From contig CAZIWA010000030.1 in assembly GCA_964542875.1 (NCBI GenBank), positions 1-48,612 on the forward strand: 48,612 nt of DNA, given 5' to 3'. How positions within the stretch are numbered: the stretch's first letter is position 1; every line of letters begins with the position of its first letter. Positions 8,406 to 18,200 of the stretch are shown here, piece by piece. Source of the DNA: CAZGOM01 sp964542875 (lineage in GTDB: Bacteria > Planctomycetota > Phycisphaerae > Phycisphaerales > Phycisphaeraceae). The position numbers and the translations under genes are program-made. A model generated the notes under the pieces. The model was not told the origin of the DNA and made no database searches. It saw nothing but the letters and a program-made list of their open reading frames with translations.

Positions 8406-9650
8406 ATGCAGCTTCAAGACTGGGTGATACAAGCACGCGCGGGAGACCTGGAGGCCTATGGCCTGCTGGTGGAAGCGACTCAGGGGATGGTTTACGCCGT
8501 CGCCCGGAGGGTGCTTGCAGACCCTGTCGAAGCCCAGGACGCAACGCAGGAGACGTATCTCCGTGCCTATCGGCGGCTGAATGATCTGGAGGACCCGGCG
8601 GCGTTTCCCGGTTGGGTGGCGCGCATCGCACATCGCGAAGCGATCACACTCAAGCGCAGGAAACGGCCGACCTTCCTCGGCGTGGAAGCCATCGGAGACA
8701 TGCCGGATTCACCGGAGAATGACGAACCCTGGACCCAGGCGGTCAAGCTGGGTTTGTCTCGGGCGCTGCTGACACTTTCGGAAGACGACCGAACGCTTTG
8801 CGACCGGCGCTACCACGGCGGGTGGACGCTCGCCCGATTGGCGCAGTCGCAGGCAACCACCGAGCCCGCGATGCGCAAAAGGCTCCAGCGCATACGGGAG
8901 AAACTGCGAAAGGAAATGCAGATGTCCGAAGAATCAAACCAAACAGGGGCGGGAACGCTGCCTGAAAAAATCGTGGAACTGCTGGCCCGTCCCCGGCTGG
9001 TGGACCTGCCGGAGAACCCCGTGGGCGAAACGCTGGAGGTGCTGCGTGCAAGCTTCGGCAACCCCGGCTTGACCGTGCTGCCGGAAGTGATCGACCTGAA
9101 GGCCGGGCGGGCGAAACTGGGCTTTGACCCGGTGTACATCGACACCAAAACCCTGCACTGGATCGATGAAACCCGGGTGCTGCGCTACGACCAGACGCTG
9201 CCCATCCTGCTCCATGTGAAGTACGACGGGAAGCCGATCCGGCTGATGAGCGCGGGCAAGGTGTACCGGCAAGACGGCGTGAGCGCGACGCATCTGGAAG
9301 CCTTCCATCAAGCGGAGGTTTTCTGGATGGATGACAAGGCCCGGCTGGACCCGTGGACGTTTGCGGGAAGCGTGCTCAAGTCCATTGATGCGGTTTTGCC
9401 CGGCAGCACCGTGCGCGTGATGCCCACGGAGTACCCCATGTGCACCCAAGCCTGGCACCTGGAAGTGGACAGGGATGGCAAGTGCATGGAGGTGATGGCG
9501 TGGGGCGTGTTCACACCCGCGGTGGTGAAGGCGGTCGGGGGCGATCCGGCCAAACACAGCGCAATGGGCGCGGGGTATGGGCTGGACCGTGTGGCGGGCC
9601 TGCGACATGGGGTGGATGATTTGCGGAAGATGGAGCAGGCGCGGGTGTGA
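8406..9650 (+). CDS. ECF sigma factor fused to a PheS-like class II tRNA-synthetase domain
   Basis: A 414-residue two-part protein. Residues 1-90 form sigma region 2 (ARAGDLEAYGLLVEATQG, QDATQETYLRAYRRL, GWVARIAHREA). Residues 115-170 form sigma region 4 with its helix-turn-helix (GWTLARLAQSQATTEPAM, then RKRLQRIREKLRKEM). The C-terminal 230 residues match the catalytic core of phenylalanyl-tRNA synthetase alpha: GKVYRQDGVSATHLEAFHQ (motif 2, near 284) and GYGLDRVAGLRHGVDD (motif 3, near 390). The PheS substrate loop FPFTEPSAEV appears as YPMCTQAWHLEV and LRTHTSP as LRYDQTLP, so the amino-acid pocket has diverged. AAAGGA at 8909-8914 sits 7 bases before the in-frame ATG 8922, so the PheS-like half might also be made alone. 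ATG 8406 is preferred over GTG 8400. A terminator follows. Confidence 0.85.
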   Translation: MQLQDWVIQARAGDLEAYGLLVEATQGMVYAVARRVLADPVEAQDATQETYLRAYRRLNDLEDPAAFPGWVARIAHREAITLKRRKRPTFLGVEAIGDMPDSPENDEPWTQAVKLGLSRALLTLSEDDRTLCDRRYHGGWTLARLAQSQATTEPAMRKRLQRIREKLRKEMQMSEESNQTGAGTLPEKIVELLARPRLVDLPENPVGETLEVLRASFGNPGLTVLPEVIDLKAGRAKLGFDPVYIDTKTLHWIDETRVLRYDQTLPILLHVKYDGKPIRLMSAGKVYRQDGVSATHLEAFHQAEVFWMDDKARLDPWTFAGSVLKSIDAVLPGSTVRVMPTEYPMCTQAWHLEVDRDGKCMEVMAWGVFTPAVVKAVGGDPAKHSAMGAGYGLDRVAGLRHGVDDLRKMEQARV

Positions 9651-9670
9651 GGGTGATTGGGTTTTTAGGG

Positions 9671-9700
9671 ACCGGCCTCCGGAAGGGGGCCGGTTTTTTT
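9671..9700 (+). terminator. Intrinsic terminator of the sigma-PheS gene
   Basis: ACCGGCC and GGCCGGT pair around a 10-base loop and are followed by a run of seven T, 20 bases after the stop codon. Confidence 0.9.
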
Positions 9701-9714
9701 GCAGAGGAAAGAGA

Positions 9715-9760
9715 TAACCGCTAAGGCACGAAGACATATCGTAGGCCGTGGACGGTCTAC
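9715..9760. repeat. ACCGC-AAGGC-GAAGAC dispersed repeat, degenerate copy, plus hairpin
   Basis: AACCGCTAAGGCACGAAGAC at 9716-9735 is a degenerate copy of the word found at 12708 and 48370. It is followed at 9741-9760 by an inverted repeat (GTAGGCCG, loop TGGA, CGGTCTAC) that lies just after the stop of the minus-strand gene and could form part of its transcript end, though no U-tract is seen. Confidence 0.4.
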
Positions 9761-9786
9761 AGTGTGCCGCCCGGATTGGTTGAGGG

Positions 9787-12651
9787 TTACATAAGTTGGA
9801 TGCCGCCTGTGAGGGGTTGGGCGTTTTTGCGACCCGGGCCGGTGAGGGTGACTTGGCGGGTGCCGGCGGGAGTGACTTCCCATTTGATGATCTGGGTGAG
9901 GGGGTCCTGCATCAGCAGGTGGGCGGTGCCGTCGGTGGCGATGATGGCGGGCTGGCCGGGGCGCAGGTTGAAAGCGGTGGAGGTTACGCCGTCGGCGAGT
10001 GTGACCCCGCACGGGGCCAGTTCGTCCGTCGTCCAATTGGTGTTGAGCAGGACAAAGCGGGTGAAGCCTTCGCCCTTGTATTCGTACCAGGCGACGACTT
10101 CTTCCGGGTCGTCGATGGTGAGAGTTTTCGGGGTTTCGTCGATGGCGGTTTTGAGGACGCCTTCGGCGAGGGAGAGGAGTTCGCCTCGGCCGGGGTGCCA
10201 CCAACTGTTGACGAAGATGACTTCGCCCTGGCCCACTTTGTGGGAGAGGACGACGGGCTGGCCGGATTGCGAGGTGGCAAGGGTTTGGGCTCCGTGGAGC
10301 TCGACATTGCCGGTGAAGTAAGTGATGTCCTGGCTGAAGACGGGGTATTGCTCCTGGTAATCCTTCCAGAAGAGGGGGTTGGGGCTGGAGAGGATGTGGG
10401 TGTGATCGAGGTGTTTGGAGAAGCGGTCGGTGAAAAAGTGGGCGCTGGTGAGGCGGCCGCCGAGGCCGAGGACTTTGAGGCCCAGGAGGGTGGTGAAGTC
10501 GCCGGAGTTAAAGAAGTTCCAGTCGAGTGATTCCTGGGTGTCTGAGGTGAAGTGGGGGAGCCAGACGACGAGTTTTCCGCCTTGGGTGACGAAGGAGAGG
10601 AGGTCTTCGTAGAGGGGGCGGGTCATGGTGTTCCACGAGGCGAGGGTGAGGAGCTTGTAGTTGTGGAAGTGTTTGGTGGGGCCGGTTGCGGGGACGACAT
10701 CGACCTGGCCGTGAGGGGAAGCGGAGTACCAGCGGCGGACGGGGCGGCCCTGATCGACGGGGCCGCGGCCCCAGGAGATGTGGGGGAGGAAGACTTTCAG
10801 AAGTGTCCAGGAGCGAGCGAGAGACATGGAGCCGACGCGGGAGACGGTGGCGTCGTACTTGCCGACGAACATGTCGTTTTGCCCGGCGATGACGCCGTAG
10901 TGGACGGTGGGGGAGGGAAGCTGCTGGGCCTGGTGGAGGGAGTTGATTTCGCGGAGTGTGCCGCGGAGCTGGGGGAGGGGGGCATCATGGAAACGGCGGT
11001 GGTAGTCGCGCCAGGTTTCTGCGGTGGAGATGTATTGGTAGACGGGGATGTTGTCGAAAACGCCGCCTTCAAAGAGGACGTGGCGCGCGCCGGCGAGGTA
11101 GGAGGAGAAAACGATCTGGCGTACGAGCCGAAGGCGTGATTCATCGACGGCGTATTGCGCGCCGGTGCCCTGATACCAGAGGAGTGCGGTGGCGACGCCC
11201 CAGGGCCGGGACCAGGTTTGAGCGGCGCCCCGGGCGCAGATTTCCTCAAAGATGTTGGAGGCGGGGCCGAGCTCGGTGATGTGGAGATCGATCCCCAGTT
11301 CGTAGTAGCAACCGGCGAGGAGGCCGGGGCAGTCAAAGGTGACGAGCAGGTGGCCGGGGAGCTTGTATTGCGCCATTACCTCACGGACGTGCTTTTTATA
11401 GCCTTCGAGGCGCTTGGCGAGGTTGACCTCGTTTTTCAGCTCGGCGACGTGGTGGAGGAGGTTGACGGGTTCGGGGACGGTGGTGCCGGCGAAGAGCGGG
11501 CCGGCGAGGTCTGCAAGGCCGGTGAGCTCGGGGTACTGCATGCGGGAGTAGGAGGGTACGCGGATGCGCTGCATGGCGATGTAGCGGCGGCGGCGGACGA
11601 GGTATTCGATGAAGGGCCGCCAATCGGCCTGGGGCATGCCGTGGAGGTCGTTGAGGTAGTCGTCGATGGAGATGCGGATGCCGGTGCCCGAGAGCTCTTC
11701 GACGACGCTTTCGACACAGCGCTGGAGCTGGGCGCGGTAGATGGTTTCCATGCCCGGGGCGGCAAAGAGAGCGTGGGGATTGTGCGGGTGATAGACGTGT
11801 GGAACCTGGGCAGAGAGGGTGTTGCCGCCTGCGAAGGTGAGGGAGAGTATGACGGGCCGGCCGGGGGTTTGCGGGGTGATCTTGATGGGCATGCGCCACT
11901 GGCCCAGCTCCAGTTGGGGCGGGAGCATTTGAATATCGGCATTTTCAACGGTGTGGGTTTCAACGGCGAGCGCGGCGATTGGCCCCATGACAACATCGGC
12001 CCAGAAGGGCTGGCCGGCGATGGCGGTCTGGGGGACGGCGGCCAGGCGGGGCAGGGCGGGTTGAGGAGCGACGAAGGTGATCTGAACATCGGCCAGGTAA
12101 AGGGTGGCTTGCTTGCGTTCGCCTTCGTCGGCGCCGAGGGCGGTGTCGAGCTTGGGCTCGTAAAATTCGCCGAGGGATTGGCGGGAGGTTTTGTTGCGCA
12201 GGGTGACGGTGTTTTTGCCGGGGAGGAGCCAAGTTGGATCGAAGGCAAAATCAAACCAGGTCCAGAACCCGACGGTTTCCTCATGGGAGCGGAAGTGGAT
12301 CCGGCCGTCGTGGACGACATGGCCGTTTAAAAGCACCTGGACCATGGCGTTCAACTGTTTACGGGCGTAAAGCTGTGACTCCATCACTTCCTGCATCGCG
12401 GTGAAGCGGAGCTCGACGATGCCCGAGTCCGGGGGATGAGGGATGTAAAGGGGGATGAGGGCTTCCTGATTGGCGGCGAGGCGCAGGCAGGTGCGCTCAT
12501 CGGAGACGGAATAGTTGTCCTTGCCTTTGAACCGGCAGAGGTTGGGCGCAGCGGATTGATCGGCCTGGTGGTTGGAGTGGGCGAGCAGGGTGGGCATGGT
12601 GCGGCCTGATAAAAGTTTGATGGGCGAGAAGTCCAAAGGATGGGTCATCAT
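9787..12651 (-). CDS. Large putative carbohydrate-active protein with amidotransferase-like C-terminal domain
   Basis: About 954 residues, without recognisable signal peptide or membrane helix. Residues near 60-190 look like a beta-sandwich (ALIPLYIPHPPDSGIVELRF, QVLLNGHVV). The middle has alternating helices and strands compatible with a TIM-like barrel. YKLLTLASWNTMTRPLYEDL, then GGKLVVWLPHF, near residue 700, resembles the glutamine-amidotransferase-like trimerisation domain of family 42 beta-galactosidases. The C-terminus again looks like a beta domain. A glycoside hydrolase or binding protein is inferred from this pattern; catalytic acids were not identified. The start is uncertain: two adjacent ATGs at 12651 and 12648 lack a Shine-Dalgarno sequence, and ATG 12597 is another option. 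It is convergent to the sigma-PheS gene and divergent from the LRR operon. Confidence 0.5.
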   Translation of the reverse strand: MMTHPLDFSPIKLLSGRTMPTLLAHSNHQADQSAAPNLCRFKGKDNYSVSDERTCLRLAANQEALIPLYIPHPPDSGIVELRFTAMQEVMESQLYARKQLNAMVQVLLNGHVVHDGRIHFRSHEETVGFWTWFDFAFDPTWLLPGKNTVTLRNKTSRQSLGEFYEPKLDTALGADEGERKQATLYLADVQITFVAPQPALPRLAAVPQTAIAGQPFWADVVMGPIAALAVETHTVENADIQMLPPQLELGQWRMPIKITPQTPGRPVILSLTFAGGNTLSAQVPHVYHPHNPHALFAAPGMETIYRAQLQRCVESVVEELSGTGIRISIDDYLNDLHGMPQADWRPFIEYLVRRRRYIAMQRIRVPSYSRMQYPELTGLADLAGPLFAGTTVPEPVNLLHHVAELKNEVNLAKRLEGYKKHVREVMAQYKLPGHLLVTFDCPGLLAGCYYELGIDLHITELGPASNIFEEICARGAAQTWSRPWGVATALLWYQGTGAQYAVDESRLRLVRQIVFSSYLAGARHVLFEGGVFDNIPVYQYISTAETWRDYHRRFHDAPLPQLRGTLREINSLHQAQQLPSPTVHYGVIAGQNDMFVGKYDATVSRVGSMSLARSWTLLKVFLPHISWGRGPVDQGRPVRRWYSASPHGQVDVVPATGPTKHFHNYKLLTLASWNTMTRPLYEDLLSFVTQGGKLVVWLPHFTSDTQESLDWNFFNSGDFTTLLGLKVLGLGGRLTSAHFFTDRFSKHLDHTHILSSPNPLFWKDYQEQYPVFSQDITYFTGNVELHGAQTLATSQSGQPVVLSHKVGQGEVIFVNSWWHPGRGELLSLAEGVLKTAIDETPKTLTIDDPEEVVAWYEYKGEGFTRFVLLNTNWTTDELAPCGVTLADGVTSTAFNLRPGQPAIIATDGTAHLLMQDPLTQIIKWEVTPAGTRQVTLTGPGRKNAQPLTGGIQLM

Positions 12652-12705
12652 GCCGCGAGACGGGGCGGGGGGCAAGGGGAATGGCTGAGCAGGAAAAGAG
12701 CGGAA

Positions 12706-12755
12706 TTTTTACCGCAAAGGCGAAAAGACGCGAAGGGAAGAGGCGGAAAGAAAAA
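12706..12755. repeat. ACCGC-AAGGC-GAAGAC dispersed repeat, copy 2
   Basis: TTTTTACCGCAAAGGCGAAA followed by GACGCGAAG, then AAGAGGCGGAAA. The copy at 48368-48412 has the same order of words including the AAGAGGCGGAAA tail, which shows a repeat of roughly 45 bases and not chance similarity. Confidence 0.65.
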
Positions 12756-12802
12756 GAAGGTCTGTACTTGAGTCCTCCGGAAATGAGGCGCTGCAAGGCA
12801 TG

Positions 12803-12824
12803 CTCGCACGAAATGGCGTGCGAG
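12803..12824. other. Perfect 8-bp hairpin in the divergent gap
   Basis: CTCGCACG and CGTGCGAG pair perfectly around a 6-base loop (AAATGG). There is no T-tract on either side, so it is not an intrinsic terminator. It could be a protein site or a transcript structure; its role is unknown. Confidence 0.4.
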
Positions 12825-12860
12825 GGAGGACGGCTGGTGGGAATGCCTAAAGTTTGGCGC

Positions 12861-12936
12861 GTGACATAGAACTCTAATCTTTTGTTACATGAGCGTTACA
12901 TGAAATTGTTCGTATGAATGCGGCGTGTGCTACAAT
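12861..12936 (+). promoter_or_regulatory. Promoter of the LRR/DALGKPMPG operon with phased direct repeats
   Basis: TACAAT at 12931-12936 is a good -10 box; TTGTTC at 12906-12911 is a possible -35 with a long 19-base spacer. Directly upstream are two exact copies of GTTACATGA (12884-12892, 12895-12903), 11 bases apart, and a related GTGACATAG at 12861-12869, 23 bases before the first. Copies one and two helical turns apart beside a weak promoter suggest an activator site. Confidence 0.45.
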
Positions 12937-12978
12937 CGGTGGCACCTTTTTAACTATTCCCTTTTCTGGGGTTATTTC

Positions 12979-15156
12979 ATGAAGATCAGCAAGTTTGCTG
13001 CGGCGCTTATCCTGGGTGGTTTGGTGTTTGTCGCGGGCGCGAACCCGGCGCGCGCCTGTGATGACGACTGGCTTCAGGTGCGCCAGGCGGTGGGGCCGAC
13101 GGACCAGACCCGGGCGCGGTTGATGCGCGACATGCGCGCGGGGTTTGACAATGTGCCGCTTGAGCTGACGCTGACGACGATTCAATCCCGGACGGGAGTG
13201 GTGTTTTCGGTTCACTGGGATGAGCTGGCAGGCTATGGGCTGACCAAATCAACGCCTGTGAACCTGATGCCGTGGCGGATTGCGAGCGTGAACAAGACGG
13301 TGCACGACATCCTTGGCGCAAAGATCAAGGATCGGCCGGTGTTGAGCATTGACCCCGACGGCAAAGTGCGTTTGCCGGGCGTGAAGCACAAGCCGGCTCC
13401 GGTCAGTGAGCAGGTGGCGGTGAAAACCGGCGCGGCTGCCGGAGCGAAGAAACCGACGGCGCCGGCGACGATGCCTGGAACGCCTGAGGATGCGCAAGAA
13501 GAGATGCCGGACTCGGGACCGATGGAGCCGGGACAGATCGCCGGCGCGGGCGATGAAGGTGCGCCGGTGATGGGGCCGGAGCATCATGTGGTATTGCCGG
13601 TTGAGCCGGAGAAGCCGTCGCCGGCGACGGCGGTCAAGACGCCTGAGGCGCCAATTGCTCCTGCTGGCCCGGCTGCCCCAGTTGCGCCGGAGGGACCGGC
13701 TTTGGCGGCCACTGAGCCAGCCAAGCCTGAGGCGGAAAAGACAGAGCCCAAGAGTGAGGTTTCCAACACGGGCAAATTTGTGGAGATTCTGCCGTATAAG
13801 GAGGCGCAGACGCCGGTATCCGAAAATGAGAAGCTGATTGCGGAATTGACACATCGGGGCGTGCGGTTTAACCCGATGGACAACGGATCAGGCCTGGTGG
13901 CCAAGCTCGCGCCGGGCGTGCTGAGCGATGACATCCTGGCGAAGGTGGCGAAGGTCAAAGGCGTGGTGGAACTGCATGTGGGCGATTGCGCCGGCGGGAC
14001 GCAGGTGTCCGACGCAGGGCTGGACTCCATCGGCTCCATGACAGGGCTTACGGGCCTGCTGTTCAGGCAGGAAGGGACCACGACCAAAGGGTTTAAGAAC
14101 ATCGGCAAGCTGACGCAGCTCAAGTGGCTGGATCTCGGATTCACGAATCTGACGGAGAAGGATTTTGAAGTGGTGGCGGGGCTGCCGAAGCTGGAATCAC
14201 TTTGGCTGCACAGGATGCCGTTGGCTTCGGAGAATGTGGCGCTTTTGGCCAAATCCCGGTCGCTGAAGGCGATGCAACTGGATGTGAGCCTGACGCTGGA
14301 TGAGTGGGCTTTCCTGTTTGATGATCTGGCGAAGATCCCCAATCTGCAGGACCTGACGATGCCGGCGATCAACATCAGCGTGATGGAGCGGGGCCTCAAG
14401 AAGCTGAAGCTCAAGGAAATCACGCTGGACAGCAAGGGGACCACGGATGACCACGTGGAGGTGATTGCAGGGATTCCGACGCTGGAGAGCGTGACGCTGT
14501 GGCAGCCGACGCAGGTGACCGCCAAGGGCTACGCGATGCTGACGATGCTGCCGAAGCTGACGGAGTTCAAGGCGACGAAGCTGAAGGATGAAACGCCGCT
14601 GAGGCCGCTGGGCAATATCAAGACGCTGGAGAAGCTGAACCTGGAGGGGCTGGAAGCCTCCGGGACGACAATTGATTGGGTGGCGGGTTTAACGAACCTT
14701 AAAGAGCTGAACCTGTACAAGGGGCACTTTGGGGATGATGACCTGCTGAAGCTCAAGGGATTGACGGGGCTTACGTCGCTCTACCTGTCCGCGAACGAAA
14801 ACCTGACGGACAAGGGGATGGCGGCGCTGGCGGGCATGACGAAGCTGGAGAAGCTCTTTATTTGCGGGACCAAGGTTTCCGATGCGTCTTTACCGGCGTT
14901 GTTGACGCTCAAGTCGCTGACGAGGCTGGATATCTGCCACACGCAGGTGACTGATGAAGGGGTGGCGAAACTGGCGGGCATGGCGAGCCTGACGGAACTG
15001 ATGCTGGGGGGCAAGAGCACGGACAAGGTGCTGGACTCCCTGGCGAAGGTGAAGTCTCTGAAGCTGCTGGAGATTCGCGGGTCTAAGCTGACGCCCGCAG
15101 GGCTGAACACACTTCGCGCGGCGAGCCCAGATCTGAGGATCAAGAGCTGGACCTGA
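12979..15156 (+). CDS. Exported STN-like / leucine-rich-repeat protein
   Basis: 725 residues with a signal peptide (MKISKFAAALILGGLVFVAG...ARA, cleavage near residue 27). Residues 50-130 (FDNVPLELTLTTIQSRTGVV...VNKTVHDILG) resemble the short secretin-type STN domain common in planctomycete exported proteins. A long Pro/Ala/Glu-rich linker covers about 140-265. From about 310 to the end, leucine-rich-like repeats recur every 23-25 residues, for example LTGLTSLYLSANENLTDKGM then AALAGMTKLEKLFICGTKVS. It is probably a periplasmic or surface protein for binding other proteins. It is the first gene of the apparent operon; the next starts 55 bases downstream. ATG 12979 is chosen because it begins the signal peptide. 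Confidence 0.75.
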   Translation: MKISKFAAALILGGLVFVAGANPARACDDDWLQVRQAVGPTDQTRARLMRDMRAGFDNVPLELTLTTIQSRTGVVFSVHWDELAGYGLTKSTPVNLMPWRIASVNKTVHDILGAKIKDRPVLSIDPDGKVRLPGVKHKPAPVSEQVAVKTGAAAGAKKPTAPATMPGTPEDAQEEMPDSGPMEPGQIAGAGDEGAPVMGPEHHVVLPVEPEKPSPATAVKTPEAPIAPAGPAAPVAPEGPALAATEPAKPEAEKTEPKSEVSNTGKFVEILPYKEAQTPVSENEKLIAELTHRGVRFNPMDNGSGLVAKLAPGVLSDDILAKVAKVKGVVELHVGDCAGGTQVSDAGLDSIGSMTGLTGLLFRQEGTTTKGFKNIGKLTQLKWLDLGFTNLTEKDFEVVAGLPKLESLWLHRMPLASENVALLAKSRSLKAMQLDVSLTLDEWAFLFDDLAKIPNLQDLTMPAINISVMERGLKKLKLKEITLDSKGTTDDHVEVIAGIPTLESVTLWQPTQVTAKGYAMLTMLPKLTEFKATKLKDETPLRPLGNIKTLEKLNLEGLEASGTTIDWVAGLTNLKELNLYKGHFGDDDLLKLKGLTGLTSLYLSANENLTDKGMAALAGMTKLEKLFICGTKVSDASLPALLTLKSLTRLDICHTQVTDEGVAKLAGMASLTELMLGGKSTDKVLDSLAKVKSLKLLEIRGSKLTPAGLNTLRAASPDLRIKSWT

Positions 15157-15211
15157 TGTCTGGGGCGAGCCGGGATCATGTTTTAGCCAAAAGGGCTTAG
15201 AGGAAACGGCA

Positions 15212-18200
15212 ATGAATCGATGGACCTGGGGACGCGCGGCAGTGGTTATGGCCGGGGTTGTCTGTTTGATCGGAGCACCTGCGGACGTGGCGAGGGCCCA
15301 GGGCAATGAACCGGTGAACGAGGCCAGCACCAGCACGGCGGCCAGGCGGCTGTCCGTGCAGGTGGTGGATGAGGCGACGGGCAAGCCGGCAGCCGGCGTG
15401 CTGGTGGCTTTCGGTTCCGAGCCGGTGCCTGCAACCACAGTGGCGCAGTGGAAGCTGGAGAGCTGGGGGGCGATCGAAAAACTGGCGAAGACGGCTGGCG
15501 GCGGCAAACCGGACACGGAAACGGATACGGGCCGGATACTGAGCGAAGCGGGCGTGGTGAGCGTGGGGGTGACGGGGGCGGATGGGGTTTGCGAGGTGAA
15601 GATTCCGCTGACGGGCCGGGCGGACGCGGTGCCGGTGCTGCAGGCCACGGTGCTGGGACAGGGTGTGTTTCCCATTTCGATGAAACTGACACCTGACACG
15701 CAGGGGCCGGGGCGTAAGCCGCTGAAGAAGCTGCCTGCGGGCGTGGTGTTGTTTACGCCGATGTATGCCGATGCTTCGGGCGTGGGCACAAAAGTGGACT
15801 ACATGGGCCTGGTGATGCCGGGGGTGAGCGATGAGGTGCGCAAGCAATATGAAGGGGACCGGTTTGCGCAGGGCAAGTGCGTGGTGGGACAGGCGACGGC
15901 ACTGATGGTGCCCGCAGACGTGCCGATGAGGCTGAGGCTGGTGGGGCCGGGGGCGTTTTACCTTTCGGATGTGATGACGGCCAAGCCGGGACAGGCGTTG
16001 TCGGTGGGCGGGGCGTTGATCGTGAAGGCGGCGGTCCGGTGGCTGCCGGTCAAAGATGATTTGGGTACGCCGCTGGCAGGCACGGGGATTTACGTGGTGA
16101 AGCCAGGGGGAGTGTATGAGCCTTTGGGGTGGACCAATGCGGGCGGGATGATTCCGTTTTCACATGCGGGGAAAGACCGGGTGACACTGGCGCTGAAAGC
16201 GCCGGATGGGCAGTTTGTGAGTGCGCAAGTGCCTGAGCCTGTGGTGGGTAAGCCGCTTCAGGAAGTGCGGTTTGGCTTTGTGGGGGCCAGGGCTCCGGGT
16301 GTGAATGCAGCCAGCGGCGAGCAGGCCGAGGAAGAGGATTCCCTGGCGCGCTATCGGGCGATCGGCAGGATCAAGCTGACGGATGCGCTGGGCCGGCCGA
16401 TGCCGGGTGACACGAAAGTGACCACCGGCGGCAAGACGGTGGCGGTGAGCGGCGATGGGACGATCAATGCGATGTCGCTGGGGCAGTTTTATGACGGTTG
16501 GGTCGAGGTCAGCCATGCGGCGTACGGGCGGGTGAGGTTCAAGGAGCTCGAGAGGGTGGCCTCAGCCAAGATGGTGCTGCCGCTGATTGCCGAAGGCGCC
16601 GCGGAGGCCAAAAACGGGATGTGGGGGAAGGTGATCGAGGACAACGGCAAGCCGGTGGCCAATGTGCCGGTGGAGGTATGGTCGCCGGAAGGCAGTTCGT
16701 ATAGCGGCGCGGCGTATGAGGTGATGACTGATGAGAAGGGCGTGTTTCGGGCGTACCCGGTGCCGCATCCCGATGAGCTGGCCAAGACCGGGATTCAACC
16801 GCTGATCGTCGGCGCTTTCATCGCGCTGCGCGTGGAAACGCAGGATCGATGGCTGATGCAGTTTGAGGAATACCTTAAGCCCGGCGAGCAAACGATCACG
16901 CTTCACCGGGCGAAACGGGAGTTTCTGGTCACGATCAAAGACATGCCAAACAAGGACACTCACCCGTATGTCCGTGGGAGTGTGATCGACCCTGCGAAAA
17001 AGGTGAGGCTGACGCAGTGGCGGGGCATTAAGGCGTCCGGGGAGAAGGTGCCGATGATCGAAGCCACCTACACCCTGTATGTGAACGGCGTGCCGTATGA
17101 ACCTCTGAAGGTGACCGCGGAGAGCCCCAGCGAACTGGTGTTTGAGCCGGTGCAGAAGATCAAGTGCGTGGGGAAGATCGTGGATGGGGAAACGGGGAAC
17201 CCGATGCCCGGGGTGCTGGTGTTCACCATGCCTTATCTGCGGGATGCGACAGCATTGGCGCGGGTGCCGTCGTCGGCATGGGATGCGCTGGGCAAGCTGA
17301 CGAACCCGGTGGATGCGGCCAAGGATGTGCCCAAGGTGTTTTTAGACGCGGTGCGGCCTGACGGGTGCGTGCTGACGGATGCGAACGGTGACTTTGCCGT
17401 GATGGCCAAGCCGATGCGGCAAGGGATCATCGGTGCGCTGGCCAAGGGGTACATGCCGTCCATGCGGAAGGTGGATTTAAGCAGGAAGTCATCGGATGGG
17501 GTGGTGAAAGCCCGGCCTATCGAGATGGTGCCAAGCGCCACGGCGGTGTTGGAGCCGGAGATCAAGCCCGCGGAGCGGGAGGATATGCGCGCGCAGCAAC
17601 TGGGCTTGTTTTTCAATCTGCATACGCCGACAAAATGGTCGGCCAGGTATCAGATGGAGATGTATTCTTCGCCGCTGATGATGCTGCCGGAAAGGATTTA
17701 TCAGGGCCGGGTGGAGGTGCTGGTGCCGGCGAACGTGCCGGTGAACTTTTATCTGACGGGACTGGTGGACTATTCGATGTCCTACATCCCCATGGACAGC
17801 CCGGTGCGGTGGTCTTCAACGGAGACTCTCACATTCAAGCCCGGCGAGCGCATCGAAGTGAAGCTGAACCGTAAGGAACTGGTGAAAGTGAAGGTTCGGA
17901 TGGTGATGGCCGACGGTACGCCGATCAACGGATACCCCATGGGGCTGATGGTGGCCGATGCACCGGAGATCTGGACGCGAAGTGCGCCCACCGACGGTGA
18001 AGGAATCGCCACGCTGTACTGTCCCGCGGGCCAGAAGGTGAAGATGGGCATGGGAGACGTGACACCGGGGGCGGCAAAAGTGGTGGTGAGTTATGACGTG
18101 CCGGAAAAGGAAAGCGACGAGGTGTTCACCGTCACCGTGAAGGATGATGCGCTTATTTATGTGGTGGGGAACAAGAACAGGGTGACGGAGTTGAAAAAGG

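Noticed and set aside
11155..12330. Plus-strand reading frame of 391 codons opposite the large minus-strand protein
   Set aside because: Composition is glycine/aspartate-rich in the manner of antisense frames, no start signal, and the minus strand has convincing domain structure.
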